From Sodalis-like endosymbiont of Proechinophthirus fluctus (GTDB lineage: Bacteria; Pseudomonadota; Gammaproteobacteria; Enterobacterales; Enterobacteriaceae): a DNA stretch of 6,573 nucleotides. The translations under genes and the position numbers were made by a program. The notes beneath the pieces are model-generated. The model was given only the letters and a program-made list of their open reading frames with translations. It had not been told where the DNA came from and made no database searches. Location of the stretch: NCBI RefSeq assembly GCF_001602625.1, contig NZ_LECR01000010.1, positions 53,220 through 59,792 on the forward strand, given 5' to 3'. Shown here piece after piece: positions 1 through 6,573 of the stretch. Numbering within the stretch: the first letter of the stretch is position 1; every line of letters starts with the position of its first letter.

Positions 1-540
1 GTGGGATGCAGCACTACCAAGCCTGCCAGCAGCTAATTGCTGTGCCGATAGCGTAGTCGCACTGGCCTGAACGACGCTGAAAAATCTGCCATAGTCCGCC
101 AGAAAAAAGAGGGGGTAATAGCGTGCTTGTTCAGCGCAGACCGAGCCAGTTGGCCATATACCAGGCCGGCCCGCTGTAATTGTCGCGTATTTGTACAGCT
201 GTGCCAGGGTACTTTCCACAAAGGAGGTCGCTATGCTAATAAATGCCGCTAGCCACATCCATAAGGTAGAGCCGGCCCGCCCAGGATCAAGGCGATGGGG
301 ATACTCATCAAATTACCGCAACCGATACGGGCGGCAAGAGAGGTGCATAAATCTTGGAATGGCGAAATGCTGTCACTACCGCGCGTTCCTGAATCTTTGA
401 GGATAGTGAAGGTATGGCAGAAATAGCGTATCTAGATGAAGCTGGTGCGCAGTGTGAACAAAATCCTGGTACCTAAAAACAGATAAATTAATAGTGAATC
501 CCATAGCATGGTTTTTGATAAAATTCAGTGGCTCAGCCAT
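1..540 (-). pseudogene. yaaJ: Sodium:alanine symporter (AlsT/YaaJ-like) pseudogene, 5' part, cut by the window edge
   Basis: Read on the minus strand from an ATG at 540-538, the three frames together rebuild the N-terminal part of a YaaJ/AGCS-family sodium:alanine symporter, an inner-membrane amino-acid importer. Recognisable stretches in order are FINHAM/GFTI-like residues at the start, ILFTLRTSF after a frame change near 470-480, FQDLCTSLAARIGCGNL (E. coli: SFQSLCTSLAARVGSGNL), WLAAFISIATSFVEST with AQLYK, GPAWYMANWLGLR, and FFSVVQAS. The reading frame changes several times and meets stops, for example TAG at 378-376 in the initial frame, so no full protein can be made. A purine-rich AAGGA lies just upstream of the start (complement of 544-548). 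Minus orientation upstream of talB matches the E. coli arrangement. The family call is firm from the core motifs; the rest of the gene lies outside the window. Confidence 0.85.
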
Positions 541-695
541 CGTTCCTTTTATCCCACTCCAGCGTGTCCCGGCTGGGAATTGTAGGGTCTTGGCGCTTAT
601 TTTACCTATTTTACGCATAATTTCATCGATAGGTGCGACAGGTAAAAAAAGCCAGCGTCCAGCAGCTTTCCGCCGCAACCCGTGCTATCCATTCT
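541..695. other. Intergenic gap between the divergent yaaJ and talB remnants
   Basis: This stretch separates two gene remnants that point away from each other, so it should once have held the promoters of both. I cannot pick out convincing -35/-10 pairs. An imperfect dyad is visible: ACCTAT at 604-609 and its complement ATAGGT at 629-634. No RNA gene or coding signal is supported. Confidence 0.4.
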
Positions 696-1653
696 CGCGC
701 TGCTGTACTGCCCTCTTTGTGATGCACGAGACAAAAGGTGTGGCCGATACCGGCGATGTTGCCACTATCAAGCGCCATCGGCCTCAGTATTCGACCACCA
801 ACCATCAAACCGTTGCCTATTCCTAACGCTGCCAAAATCCCGGAATGCCGCAGCTACATCGACGATGCCCTCTCCTAGGCGCGCGGCCAAAGAGACGGTC
901 GGACTGCACAGGTGAATTATGCCGCCGACCGGCTAGCGGTCAAAATCAGTTGAAATGGGTGCCTTTCTGTGTCTCCACCGAAGTGGAGACTCTTGGCTAT
1001 TCTACAACACTGAGGGGCAGCGTTGCCAAGGCTAAGAACCTGGTGAAACTTTACAACAATGCCTATATCGGCAACGAACGCATTTTAATCAAACTGACCT
1101 CGACCTAGCAGGACATCCGCACCGATGAATAGCTGGAAAAGACGGAGATCAATTATAATTTGATACTACTGTTTTCATTTGCCCAGGCACGTGCGTGCGC
1201 CGAATAGGGCGTGTATTTGATTTCGCCGTTCATCGGCTGAATTCTCGACTGGCATAAGGCTAACGGCAAACGCCGCCAGACCTTCACACCTGATGACGAT
1301 CCCGGCATAGTGTCAATTACCCCTCACCTATCGCTATTGTAAAGAACACGGTTATGACACCGTTATATAGGCGCCAGTTTTCGCAATAGCGGCGAAATCC
1401 TGTAACTGGCCGGCTGCGACCAGCTCACCATCGCGCCAGCGCGTTGCTTAAAGAGCTGACGGACAGTGAGGGGGAGGGAGTATAAACTTTCTTATATAGG
1501 AAAGGTCAAGGAGCGTCCGGAAAAGTTAACGGAAGTGGTATTTCTTTGGCAGCGTCATCAGGATCTGATGACGGTAGATAAACTGGCGCAAGGCATCCAT
1601 AAATTCGCCGTCGACCAGGAAAAACTGGAAAAATGCTGGATGAACTGCTATAA
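696..1653 (+). pseudogene. talB: Transaldolase B pseudogene
   Basis: Translated fragments in shifting frames cover nearly all of transaldolase B, the cytoplasmic enzyme that moves a dihydroxyacetone unit between sugar phosphates in the non-oxidative pentose phosphate pathway. In order one can read LPSL then a stop (E. coli LTSLR), [120 protein letters not shown], and [20 protein letters not shown]. The codon for the Schiff-base lysine (K132 in E. coli TalB) survives at 1091-1093. One frame alone has four stops, at 1106, 1130, 1205 and 1238. A small deletion lies near 945-955. Near 1630 a single lost A shifts the last codons, and the ancestral TAA is visible at 1651-1653. The original start is unclear; 696 is an estimate from alignment with the N-terminus. 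Confidence 0.92.
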
Positions 1654-1701
1654 TGCACGCCGTCGGCTTTCCCAGCGGCGTGGGGGGAAAGAGAACGCTT
1701 A

Positions 1702-1725
1702 CAGCCCCTGCGGGGGTTTCTTTAT
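1702..1725 (+). terminator. Probable relic rho-independent terminator of talB
   Basis: A short GC-rich hairpin has arm AGCCCC at 1703-1708, loop TGCG and arm GGGGTT at 1713-1718 (one G-T pair). It is followed by a T-rich run reading TTTCTTTAT. It sits about 50 bases after the talB stop and 45 bases before mog. Just upstream lie two competing inverted repeats: CACGCCG (1656-1662) with CGGCGTG (1676-1682), and CTTTCCC (1667-1673) with GGGAAAG (1685-1691). The T tract is interrupted by a C, so any remaining activity may be weak. Confidence 0.55.
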
Positions 1726-1769
1726 GGCGCTGTTGATTGGCACCCGAGATTGTGGTTAAAGAGAACATC

Positions 1770-2363
1770 ATGCAAACATATCGAATCGGCCTAGTATGTA
1801 TTTCAAACCGTGCCGCACGTGGTGTCTCTGTCGACCAGATGGGCTGCTACTCGAGGCTTAGCCTGAACGCCCTGGACAACCAGGTTCACCCTTGAGACCC
1901 GATTAGTGACGGACGAGCGCAGACCCTGATCGAGTAAAACGCTGAGCGAACTGGTGGACGAAAGCGGTTACCATTTGGTGCTGACCAAATGGTGGCACCA
2001 GGCTAGCGCTGCATGATATCACGCCCGACGCAACGCTGGCAGTGGCCGGTCGTGAAATTCCGGGCTTCGGTGAAATAGGTATGGCAAATCAGTTTGCACT
2101 TTGTTTCCACAGATATATTGTTGCGCCAGACAGCCGTCATTCGTAAGCAGTTAATTATCATAAACTTTCCAGGTCAGATAAAATCGATTCAGGAAACACT
2201 GGAAGGCATGAAGAACGGCAGCATTGCCATCAAGGGGATTTTCGCCAGTGTGTCTTATTACATTATTCAACTATTGGATGGCCCATATCTGGAAACTGAG
2301 CCATCGGTGGTCACGGCGTTTAGACTTAGACTTATAAGCGCCTACCAGGCCGCCGAAGAATGA
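1770..2363 (+). pseudogene. mog: Molybdopterin adenylyltransferase (Mog) pseudogene
   Basis: The fragments match Mog, which adenylylates molybdopterin before molybdate insertion in molybdenum cofactor synthesis. The start ATG at 1770 has an AAAGAG purine stretch just upstream and gives MQTYRIGLVCISNRAA (E. coli MNTLRIGLVSISDRAS). Later pieces are LETRLVTDE (frame-shifted), LSELVDESGYHLVLT, DITPDATLAVAGREIPGFGE, and from 2094 a long open stretch: MHFVSTDILLRQTAVIRKQ, NFPGQIKSIQETLEGMK, GIFASVSYYIIQLLDGPYLE and a C-terminus ending at TGA 2361-2363. Stops occur at 1893-1895 and 1935-1937 in the starting frame. The conserved TGGTG loop that follows LVLT is destroyed by a frameshift inside a perfect inverted repeat at 1970-1993. 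Near the 3' end a TTAGAC unit is repeated about 2.5 times (2320-2334), inserting residues into the ancestral FRPKS region. The order talB-mog is the enterobacterial norm. Confidence 0.92.
1970..1993. repeat. Perfect 10-bp inverted repeat with 4-base loop, inside the mog remnant
   Basis: The left arm ACCATTTGGT (1970-1979) and the right arm ACCAAATGGT (1984-1993) are exact complements around the loop GCTG. The right arm falls where Mog proteins encode Thr-Thr-Gly-Gly-Thr-Gly, and it carries the local frameshift. It is more likely a product of mutation than a functional site. Confidence 0.9.
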
Positions 2364-2483
2364 ATACCTTTGCGAAAATGCGCCACCTGCGCCGCGAACA
2401 TGGCTTATTGCTTGCAGAGTAAATATTTTACCGTGTCAGTAAGTTTAAGTTTACAAACCGTGGTATATTATTGTCATTAACCT
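2364..2483. other. Spacer between the mog and transporter remnants, no supported gene
   Basis: This AT-rich stretch holds no recognised gene. A 20-codon open frame begins with an ATG overlapping the mog stop (2360-2362) and ends at TAA 2420-2422, but has no family match I know. In E. coli satP follows mog; I see no trace of it here. The transporter that follows should have its first roughly 30 codons and promoter here, but they are not recognisable. Confidence 0.5.
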
Positions 2484-3215
2484 CGTTAAGCGCAGATGAT
2501 TATACATATTTGTGTTTTTCGCCGCGGTAGGGCAGTTATTTTCCCCGCTGTATATGCAGAGCAGTGGCTGCACCAAATGCAAACCTACGGCATTTTTGCC
2601 GCGCGCTGTCTGGCGCGCCCGCTGGGCGGCATTGTCATGGCAGACCTTGGCGATAACGTGAGGCGTAAGAAAATATTTACCCTGCCTATCTTTTTGATGG
2701 TGATACTGGCGATGGCGATCGGGCTGTTACCGATCTTTATGCGGCGCTCGGCATCATGGTGCTGCCATTACTGGTGTTGCTTCGGATCCTGCAAGGTGTG
2801 GCCATTGGCGGCGAGGTTTCCAGTGCCTGGGTCTTTGTCGCCGAGCATGGGCCTTACCAGCGCATCAGCTTCCCCTGGCGGCGCCCTGACTGCTAAGATA
2901 ACTGTCGGTATTCTGCTCCGCTCATTTATGGTCACTATTATTAACCAATTGCCCAACTGCCAGCACTATATCGCTACCGGAGGTTGAGGCATCTCTTTTT
3001 TATAAGCGGCGTCTTTGGCCTGTGTGCTATGCCGCTGGCTGTGGGAAACGCTGATCTTTATCGAGCTGCAGGTTCGCAAAGCGGCGGGGCCCGCGAGCTA
3101 CCAAGTCAGTAATAGCTACCAAGTTGGTAGTTATGAGTCATAAAAAGCGGTCATAATATCCATATTACTGACCTGGCCTGCTTACCGCTGATATTGTGGT
3201 GATTATCGGGCGTCA
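2484..3215 (+). pseudogene. MFS transporter (metabolite:H+ symporter type) pseudogene, C-terminal part missing
   Basis: Pieces in changing frames rebuild the N-terminal portion of a twelve-helix MFS transporter of the metabolite:H+ symporter group, an inner-membrane importer of small solutes. Readable in order are FFAAVGQL, the helix 2-3 loop signature RPLGGIVMADLGDNVRRKK (2616 onward; family RPLGG...GD..GRKK), FTLPIFLMVI, then after a frameshift near 2735 LLVLLRILQGVAIGGE and AWVFVAEHGPYQRI, ALTAKITVGILL, SGVFGLCAMPL, WLWETLIFIELQ and finally VIISILLTW with IVVII-like residues near 3150-3207. Family members are usually 400-450 residues, so the last third or more is absent, presumably by a deletion ending before the dnaK promoter. 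In the linker after the ELQVRKAAG region (about 3062-3091) the family sequence is replaced by an odd repeat-rich patch (3096-3143). The substrate cannot be told. Confidence 0.78.
3096..3143. repeat. Tandem partial duplication plus two abutting palindromes
   Basis: AGCTACCAAGT occurs at 3096-3106 and again at 3114-3124, an 18-base period. The second copy forms half of a dyad centred on G3123: CTACCAA (3116-3122) and TTGGTAG (3124-3130) are exact complements, and the symmetry extends to 3112 and 3134 with a single mismatch. A second odd palindrome follows at once, TTATGA-G-TCATAA (3131-3143). It lies in decayed coding sequence about 110 bases upstream of the first dnaK promoter. Function is unknown. 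Confidence 0.85.
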
Positions 3216-3255
3216 GCGCGCCCGGCGCTATCGCAGGATTTTTTTGCCGTTACCC

Positions 3256-3283
3256 CTTGATGCAGAGCGGCGTGACCCCATCT
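3256..3283 (+). promoter_or_regulatory. dnaK promoter P1, sigma-32 type
   Basis: The -35 element CTTGATG (3256-3262) and the -10 element CCCCATCT (3276-3283) are separated by 13 bases, matching the RpoH consensus (CTTGAAA, 13-15 bases, CCCCATNT). The E. coli dnaK P1 has the same -35 and spacer length as far as I recall. Transcription would start near 3290, giving a leader of about 118 bases before the dnaK ATG. A seven-T run (3239-3245) lies just upstream. Confidence 0.9.
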
Positions 3284-3332
3284 CACTTACATTCAATGTT
3301 GTTGAACCTGGGAAATAATCGAGCGGCGAAAA

Positions 3333-3360
3333 CTTGAAAAGTTTTTTTTTGGCCGCATAT
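3333..3360 (+). promoter_or_regulatory. dnaK promoter P2, sigma-32 type, with a nine-T spacer run
   Basis: A perfect -35 CTTGAAA (3333-3339) is followed after 13 bases by CCGCATAT (3353-3360), one mismatch from CCCCATNT. The start would be near 3367, about 40 bases before the ATG, which mirrors the close second promoter of E. coli dnaK. The spacer is mostly a run of nine T (3342-3350). The -35 lies in a small dyad (AAAACTT 3329-3335, AAGTTTT 3339-3345), which with the T run looks superficially like a terminator. Confidence 0.75.
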
Positions 3361-3407
3361 CAGGTTTACGACCACAACGAAATTGAACTTTTAGTGGAGA
3401 TGTTTAG

Positions 3408-5318
3408 ATGGGAAAAATCATTGGTATCGACTTGGGTACGACCAACTCCTGCATCGCAATTATCGAAGGTAGCAAACCTCACGTACTTGAAAACAGCGAA
3501 GGCGATCGCACGACTCCTTCCATCATTGCATATACGCAGGATGGTGAAATTCTGGTTGGCCAACCGGCTAAACGTCAGTCCGTCACTAACCCGCAGAATA
3601 CACTATTCGCCATCAAGCGTCTGATCGGCCGTCGTTTCAAGGACGAAGAAGTACAACGCGATGTTAGCATCATGCCGTACAAAATTATCGCAGCAGACAA
3701 CGGCGACGCCTGGTTGGAAGTCAAAGGCCAGAAAATGGCGCCGCCACAAATTTCCGCTGAAATCCTGAAGAAAATGAAAAAGACCGCGGAAGATTATCTG
3801 GGAGAACCGGTCATCGATGCGGTTATTACCGTGCCGGCTTATTTTAACGATACACAGCGACAGGCGACCAAAGACGCCGGCCGTATCGCTGGTTTGGATG
3901 TTAAGCGTATCATCAACGAACCGACCGCAGCCGCTCTGGCCTATGGCCTCGACAAAGAAACTGGCAACCGCACCATCGCGGTGTATGACCTGGGCGGCGG
4001 GACCTTCGATATTTCGATTATCGAAATTGACGATGTCGACGGTGAAAAAACTTTTGAAGTGCTGGCGACCAATGGCGACACCCATTTGGGTGGTGAAGAC
4101 TTTGACAGCCGCTTGATCAACTATCTGGTGGATGAATTCAAAAAAGATCAGGGTATCGATCTGCGCAACGATCCGCTGGCGATGCAGCGCCTGAAGGAGG
4201 CCGCTGAAAAAGCCAAGATCGAACTGTCTTCTGCGCAGCAGACCGACGTCAACCTACCGTACATCACGGCCGACGGTTCCGGTCCGAAGCATATGAACCT
4301 AAAAGTGACACGCGCCAAGCTAGAGTCGCTGGTGGAAGAGTTGGTCAACCGCACTCTTGAGCCGCTGAAAGTGGCACTGAAGGATGCGGGCCTGTCGGTT
4401 TCGGACATCAAAGACGTTATCTTGGTAGGCGGGCAGACTCGTATGCCGCTGGTGCAGAAGAAAGTCACCGATTTCTTCGGTAAGGAGCCGCGTAAAGATG
4501 TTAACCCAGATGAAGCGGTTGCCATCGGCGCTGCGGTTCAGGGTGGTGTACTGGCCGGAGATGTGAAAGACGTGCTGTTGCTTGACGTGACCCCGCTGTC
4601 GCTGGGTATTGAAACTATGGGCGGCGTGATGACGCCGTTGATTGCCAAGAACACTACCATCCCGACCAAACACAGCCAGGTGTTCTCTACGGCGGAGGAC
4701 AATCAGTCCGCTGTGACCATCCATGTTCTTCAGGGCGAACGTAAGCGCGCCGTCGATAATAAATCCCTGGGTCAGTTCAACCTGGACGGAATTGCGCCTG
4801 CCATGCGCGGCACGCCACAGATTGAAGTGACGTTCGATATAGACGCCGATGGGATTCTACATGTCTCCGCTAAGGACAAGAACAGCGGCCGTGAACAGAA
4901 GATCACCATAAAAGCTTCCTCGGGTCTGAACGAAGAAGAAATCCAGAAGATGGTACAGGAAGCGGAAGCTAACGCCGAATCAGACCGCAAGTTTGAAGAT
5001 CTGGTGCGGACCCGCAACCAGGCTGATCATCTGCTTCACAGCACCCGTAAGCAACTGGAAGACGCAGGCGATAAACTGCCGGCAGGCGACAAGAACGTTA
5101 TCGAGGATGTGCTGAAAAATCTGGACACCGCGCTGAAAGGAGAGGACAAAGCCGATATCGAAGCGAAAATGCAGGCGCTTATCCAGGTGTCCGGAAAACT
5201 GCTTAAAGTGGCTCAGCAACAGGCTCAGGCGGCGGGCGAAGGTGGAACGGACGGCGGCGCCAAGGCGGACGACGATGTAGTCGACGCCGAGTTTGAAGAA
5301 GTTAAAGACAAAAAATAA
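3408..5318 (+). CDS. dnaK: Molecular chaperone DnaK (Hsp70)
   Basis: DnaK is the cytoplasmic ATP-driven Hsp70 that binds exposed hydrophobic peptides, with DnaJ triggering hydrolysis and GrpE exchanging ADP; it also helps target sigma-32 for degradation. The product has 636 residues (E. coli 638). The nucleotide-binding domain spans about 1-385, with the phosphate loop DLGTTNS at 8-14, K70, E171, DLGGGTFD at 194-201 including T199, and LVGGQTRMP at 339-347. The hydrophobic linker VLLL is at 389-392. The substrate-binding beta domain follows, with pocket residues M404 and V436, then the helical lid from about 505 with R467-D526 latch residues kept. The tail is two residues shorter than in E. 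coli and ends in the conserved EEVKDKK. The start is fixed by AGTGGAG (3393-3399), a ribosome site nearly identical to that of E. coli. Two heat-shock promoters lie upstream and dnaJ follows after 109 bases. There is no sign of decay, unlike all upstream genes. Confidence 0.99.
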   Translation: MGKIIGIDLGTTNSCIAIIEGSKPHVLENSEGDRTTPSIIAYTQDGEILVGQPAKRQSVTNPQNTLFAIKRLIGRRFKDEEVQRDVSIMPYKIIAADNGDAWLEVKGQKMAPPQISAEILKKMKKTAEDYLGEPVIDAVITVPAYFNDTQRQATKDAGRIAGLDVKRIINEPTAAALAYGLDKETGNRTIAVYDLGGGTFDISIIEIDDVDGEKTFEVLATNGDTHLGGEDFDSRLINYLVDEFKKDQGIDLRNDPLAMQRLKEAAEKAKIELSSAQQTDVNLPYITADGSGPKHMNLKVTRAKLESLVEELVNRTLEPLKVALKDAGLSVSDIKDVILVGGQTRMPLVQKKVTDFFGKEPRKDVNPDEAVAIGAAVQGGVLAGDVKDVLLLDVTPLSLGIETMGGVMTPLIAKNTTIPTKHSQVFSTAEDNQSAVTIHVLQGERKRAVDNKSLGQFNLDGIAPAMRGTPQIEVTFDIDADGILHVSAKDKNSGREQKITIKASSGLNEEEIQKMVQEAEANAESDRKFEDLVRTRNQADHLLHSTRKQLEDAGDKLPAGDKNVIEDVLKNLDTALKGEDKADIEAKMQALIQVSGKLLKVAQQQAQAAGEGGTDGGAKADDDVVDAEFEEVKDKK

Positions 5319-5367
5319 TTGCCCTGAATGGGGTGCGGCGGCGTATACCGCTGCTACTGGCAACAGG

Positions 5368-5397
5368 CACGGGCGTCGAGGCAACTCTACGCCCGTG
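5368..5397 (+). promoter_or_regulatory. Stable hairpin in the dnaK-dnaJ intergenic region
   Basis: CACGGGCGT (5368-5376) and ACGCCCGTG (5389-5397) form a perfect nine-pair stem. Inside it GAG (5378-5380) and CTC (5385-5387) can close a GCAA tetraloop of the GNRA class, with one C-T mismatch between the two stems. No T tract follows (TAAGCG), so it does not look like a complete rho-independent terminator. A similar CACGGGCG hairpin sits between dnaK and dnaJ in E. coli as I recall. It may protect the upstream dnaK message or lower dnaJ output relative to dnaK; that role is inferred. Confidence 0.8.
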
Positions 5398-5427
5398 TAA
5401 GCGTATTGAGGGCAGGAAGAGAAGACG

Positions 5428-6558
5428 ATGGCGAAATCAGACTACTACGAGATTTTGGGCGTTTCCCGGGATACGGAAGAGCGTGAAATCAAAAAGGCCT
5501 ATAAACGCCTGGCGATGAAATTCCACCCGGATCGAAACCCAGGGAATGCCAAAGCTGAAGCGAAATTTAAAGAGATCAAAGAAGCCTATGAAGTGCTGAC
5601 AGACGCGCAGAAGCGCGCCGCCTACGACCAATATGGTCATGCGGCCTTTGAACAGGGCGGCGTGGGCGGCAGTTTCGGGGGCGGCGCTGCCGGCGCAGAT
5701 TTCAGCAATATTTTTGGGGATGTTTTTGGCGATATCTTTGGAGGTACCCGGCGTCACGTTAGCCGGGGCTCGGATTTACGCTATAACATGGAGCTGTCCC
5801 TTGAGGATGCCGTGCGTGGCGTCACCCGAGAAATTCGTATCCCAACGCTGGAAGAGTGCGATGTCTGCCGCGGCAGCGGCGCGAAGCTAGGCACCTCGGC
5901 GGTGACATGTCCAACCTGTCACGGCCAGGGTCAGGTGCAGATGCGCCAGGGCTTTTTCGCTGTGCAGCAGACATGTCCAACCTGTCACGGCCAGGGCAAG
6001 ATTATCAAGGATCCTTGTACCAAGTGCCACGGCCATGGCCGTGTAGAGAAATCTAAGACGCTATCGGTTAAGATCCCAGCCGGCGTGGATACCGGCGATC
6101 GAATCCGTTTGTCGGGTGAGGGCGAAGCCGGCGAGCATGGGGCAGCCGCTGGGGATCTGTACGTACAGGTCCAGGTGCATAAACATCCCATTTTTGAACG
6201 TGAAGAAAATAACCTTTACTGTGAAGTGCCGATCAACTTCGCCATAGCGGCGCTGGGCGGCGAGATCGAAGTCCCGACGCTCGACGGTCGGGTCAAGCTG
6301 AAAGTGCCGGCAGAAACGCAGACTGGTAAATTATTCCGTATGCGTGGTAAAGGCGCGAAATCCGTGCGAAGCGGGTCGCAGGGCGATTTACTGTGCCGGG
6401 TCGTGGTAGAAACGCCCGTTAAGCTTAATGAACATCAGAAACAGCTGCTGCGGGAGCTGGAGGATAGCTTTGGTGGACCGAGTGGTGAACAGAACAGTCC
6501 ACGCTCAAAAAGCTTTCTCGACGGCGTGAAAAAGTTTTTTGACGATTTAACCCGCTGA
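5428..6558 (+). CDS. dnaJ: Co-chaperone DnaJ (Hsp40, type I)
   Basis: DnaJ delivers unfolded proteins to DnaK and stimulates its ATPase in the cytoplasm. The 376-residue length equals that of E. coli DnaJ. The J domain covers 1-70 with the essential HPD at 33-35 and the basic helix II ([10 protein letters not shown]). A Gly/Phe-rich region runs from about 77 to 108, ending in [12 protein letters not shown]. The zinc-binding domain has four CxxCxGxG motifs: CDVCRGSG (144), CPTCHGQG (161), CPTCHGQG (183) and CTKCHGHG (197); all eight cysteines are present. The C-terminal substrate-binding and dimerisation domains follow, ending KKFFDDLTR. The start has AGGA at 5414-5417 and a further GAGAAG purine run. 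It is the second gene of the dnaK operon, with no promoter of its own evident in the 109-base gap. Motifs 2 and 3 are unusually identical, down to the DNA. Any terminator lies beyond the window. Confidence 0.99.
   Translation: MAKSDYYEILGVSRDTEEREIKKAYKRLAMKFHPDRNPGNAKAEAKFKEIKEAYEVLTDAQKRAAYDQYGHAAFEQGGVGGSFGGGAAGADFSNIFGDVFGDIFGGTRRHVSRGSDLRYNMELSLEDAVRGVTREIRIPTLEECDVCRGSGAKLGTSAVTCPTCHGQGQVQMRQGFFAVQQTCPTCHGQGKIIKDPCTKCHGHGRVEKSKTLSVKIPAGVDTGDRIRLSGEGEAGEHGAAAGDLYVQVQVHKHPIFEREENNLYCEVPINFAIAALGGEIEVPTLDGRVKLKVPAETQTGKLFRMRGKGAKSVRSGSQGDLLCRVVVETPVKLNEHQKQLLRELEDSFGGPSGEQNSPRSKSFLDGVKKFFDDLTR
5904..5996 (+). repeat. Exact 27-bp direct repeat within the dnaJ zinc-finger region
   Basis: Positions 5904-5930 and 5970-5996 are identical over 27 bases (starting GACATGTCCAACC, ending GGCCAGGG) at a 66-base offset, which is 22 codons and in frame. 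They encode the second and third zinc motifs, both reading TCPTCHGQG. The bases on either side differ, so the identity is sharply bounded. Confidence 0.97.
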
Positions 6559-6573
6559 TATAGGCTCCTCCTC

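Noticed and set aside
221..400. A perfect AAGGAGGT ribosome-site motif five bases before an ATG at 233 on the plus strand, with a 55-codon open frame
   Set aside because: It lies antisense to well-matched yaaJ coding sequence (the SFVEST region), its product resembles nothing known, and no promoter is evident; the motif is the complement of ordinary codons.
2360..2422. A 20-codon open frame starting within the mog stop codon
   Set aside because: It is very short, has no recognisable family, and sits in decaying DNA; overlap of ATG and TGA alone is weak evidence.
2496..2987. A 163-codon open frame that could be called a short membrane protein
   Set aside because: Only its first part carries MFS transporter signatures; the rest is read out of frame, so it is a fragment of the pseudogene.
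3323..3356. A terminator-like hairpin with a T run in the dnaK leader, plus outer arms GCGGC (3323-3327) and GCCGC (3352-3356)
   Set aside because: The inner stem is nearly all A/T with a three-base loop, and the elements are better explained as the -35, spacer and -10 of promoter P2. An RNA thermometer cannot be excluded but is not supported.
3334..3624. An open frame overlapping the dnaK start in another frame
   Set aside because: It begins with TTG inside the promoter region and runs through codons of dnaK; it is a shadow of the real gene, as are the long minus-strand frames under dnaK and dnaJ.
4328..4335. A Chi octamer GCTGGTGG in dnaK
   Set aside because: One copy in 6.6 kb is close to what is expected in enterobacteria and it falls on ordinary Ser-Leu-Val-Glu codons.
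1..6573. Search for insertion sequences, tRNA or rRNA genes, CRISPR arrays, phage genes or toxin-antitoxin pairs
   Set aside because: None was recognised on either strand; no transposase fragments, spaced repeats or cloverleaf sequences were seen at the deletion points.

Overview
The window carries the heat-shock chaperone operon dnaK-dnaJ of an enterobacterial gammaproteobacterium. It is preceded by about 3.2 kb of decayed genes that still keep the familiar enterobacterial order: a sodium:alanine symporter on the minus strand, then transaldolase B, the molybdopterin adenylyltransferase Mog and an MFS transporter on the plus strand, then dnaK and dnaJ. DnaK and DnaJ are close to the E. coli proteins (compared from memory). 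Every gene before them is broken by frameshifts, stop codons or deletions. Moderate GC, conserved order and abundant recognisable pseudogenes suggest a recently host-restricted insect symbiont of the Sodalis type. That placement is an inference; no species is proved here.

Layout. Positions 1-540 (minus) hold the 5' part of a yaaJ/alsT-like pseudogene that runs off the left edge. Positions 541-695 are the gap between the divergent yaaJ and talB remnants. Positions 696-1653 are a talB pseudogene, followed by a likely old terminator near 1702-1725. Positions 1770-2363 are a mog pseudogene. Positions 2364-2483 are a spacer with no supported gene. About 2484-3215 is the N-terminal part of an MHS-type MFS transporter pseudogene whose C-terminal part is missing. 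Positions 3216-3407 are the dnaK regulatory region, with two sigma-32 promoters placed as in E. coli. Positions 3408-5318 are intact dnaK, 5319-5427 a spacer with a strong hairpin, and 5428-6558 intact dnaJ. The last 15 bases show nothing that can be called.

How it works together. DnaK (Hsp70) and its J-domain partner DnaJ (Hsp40) are made from one heat-shock operon and work with GrpE, encoded elsewhere, in folding and disaggregation and in feedback control of sigma-32. The contrast between the eroded upstream genes and the intact promoter and chaperone genes is the main biological message: selection has been lost on transport, pentose-phosphate and cofactor genes but kept on chaperones.

I found no new biological system. 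The most interesting signals are mutational: a frameshift in mog that completes a perfect inverted repeat, a 27-bp exact duplication that makes two DnaJ zinc motifs identical, adjacent palindromes in the transporter remnant, and a nine-T run in the spacer of the second dnaK promoter.
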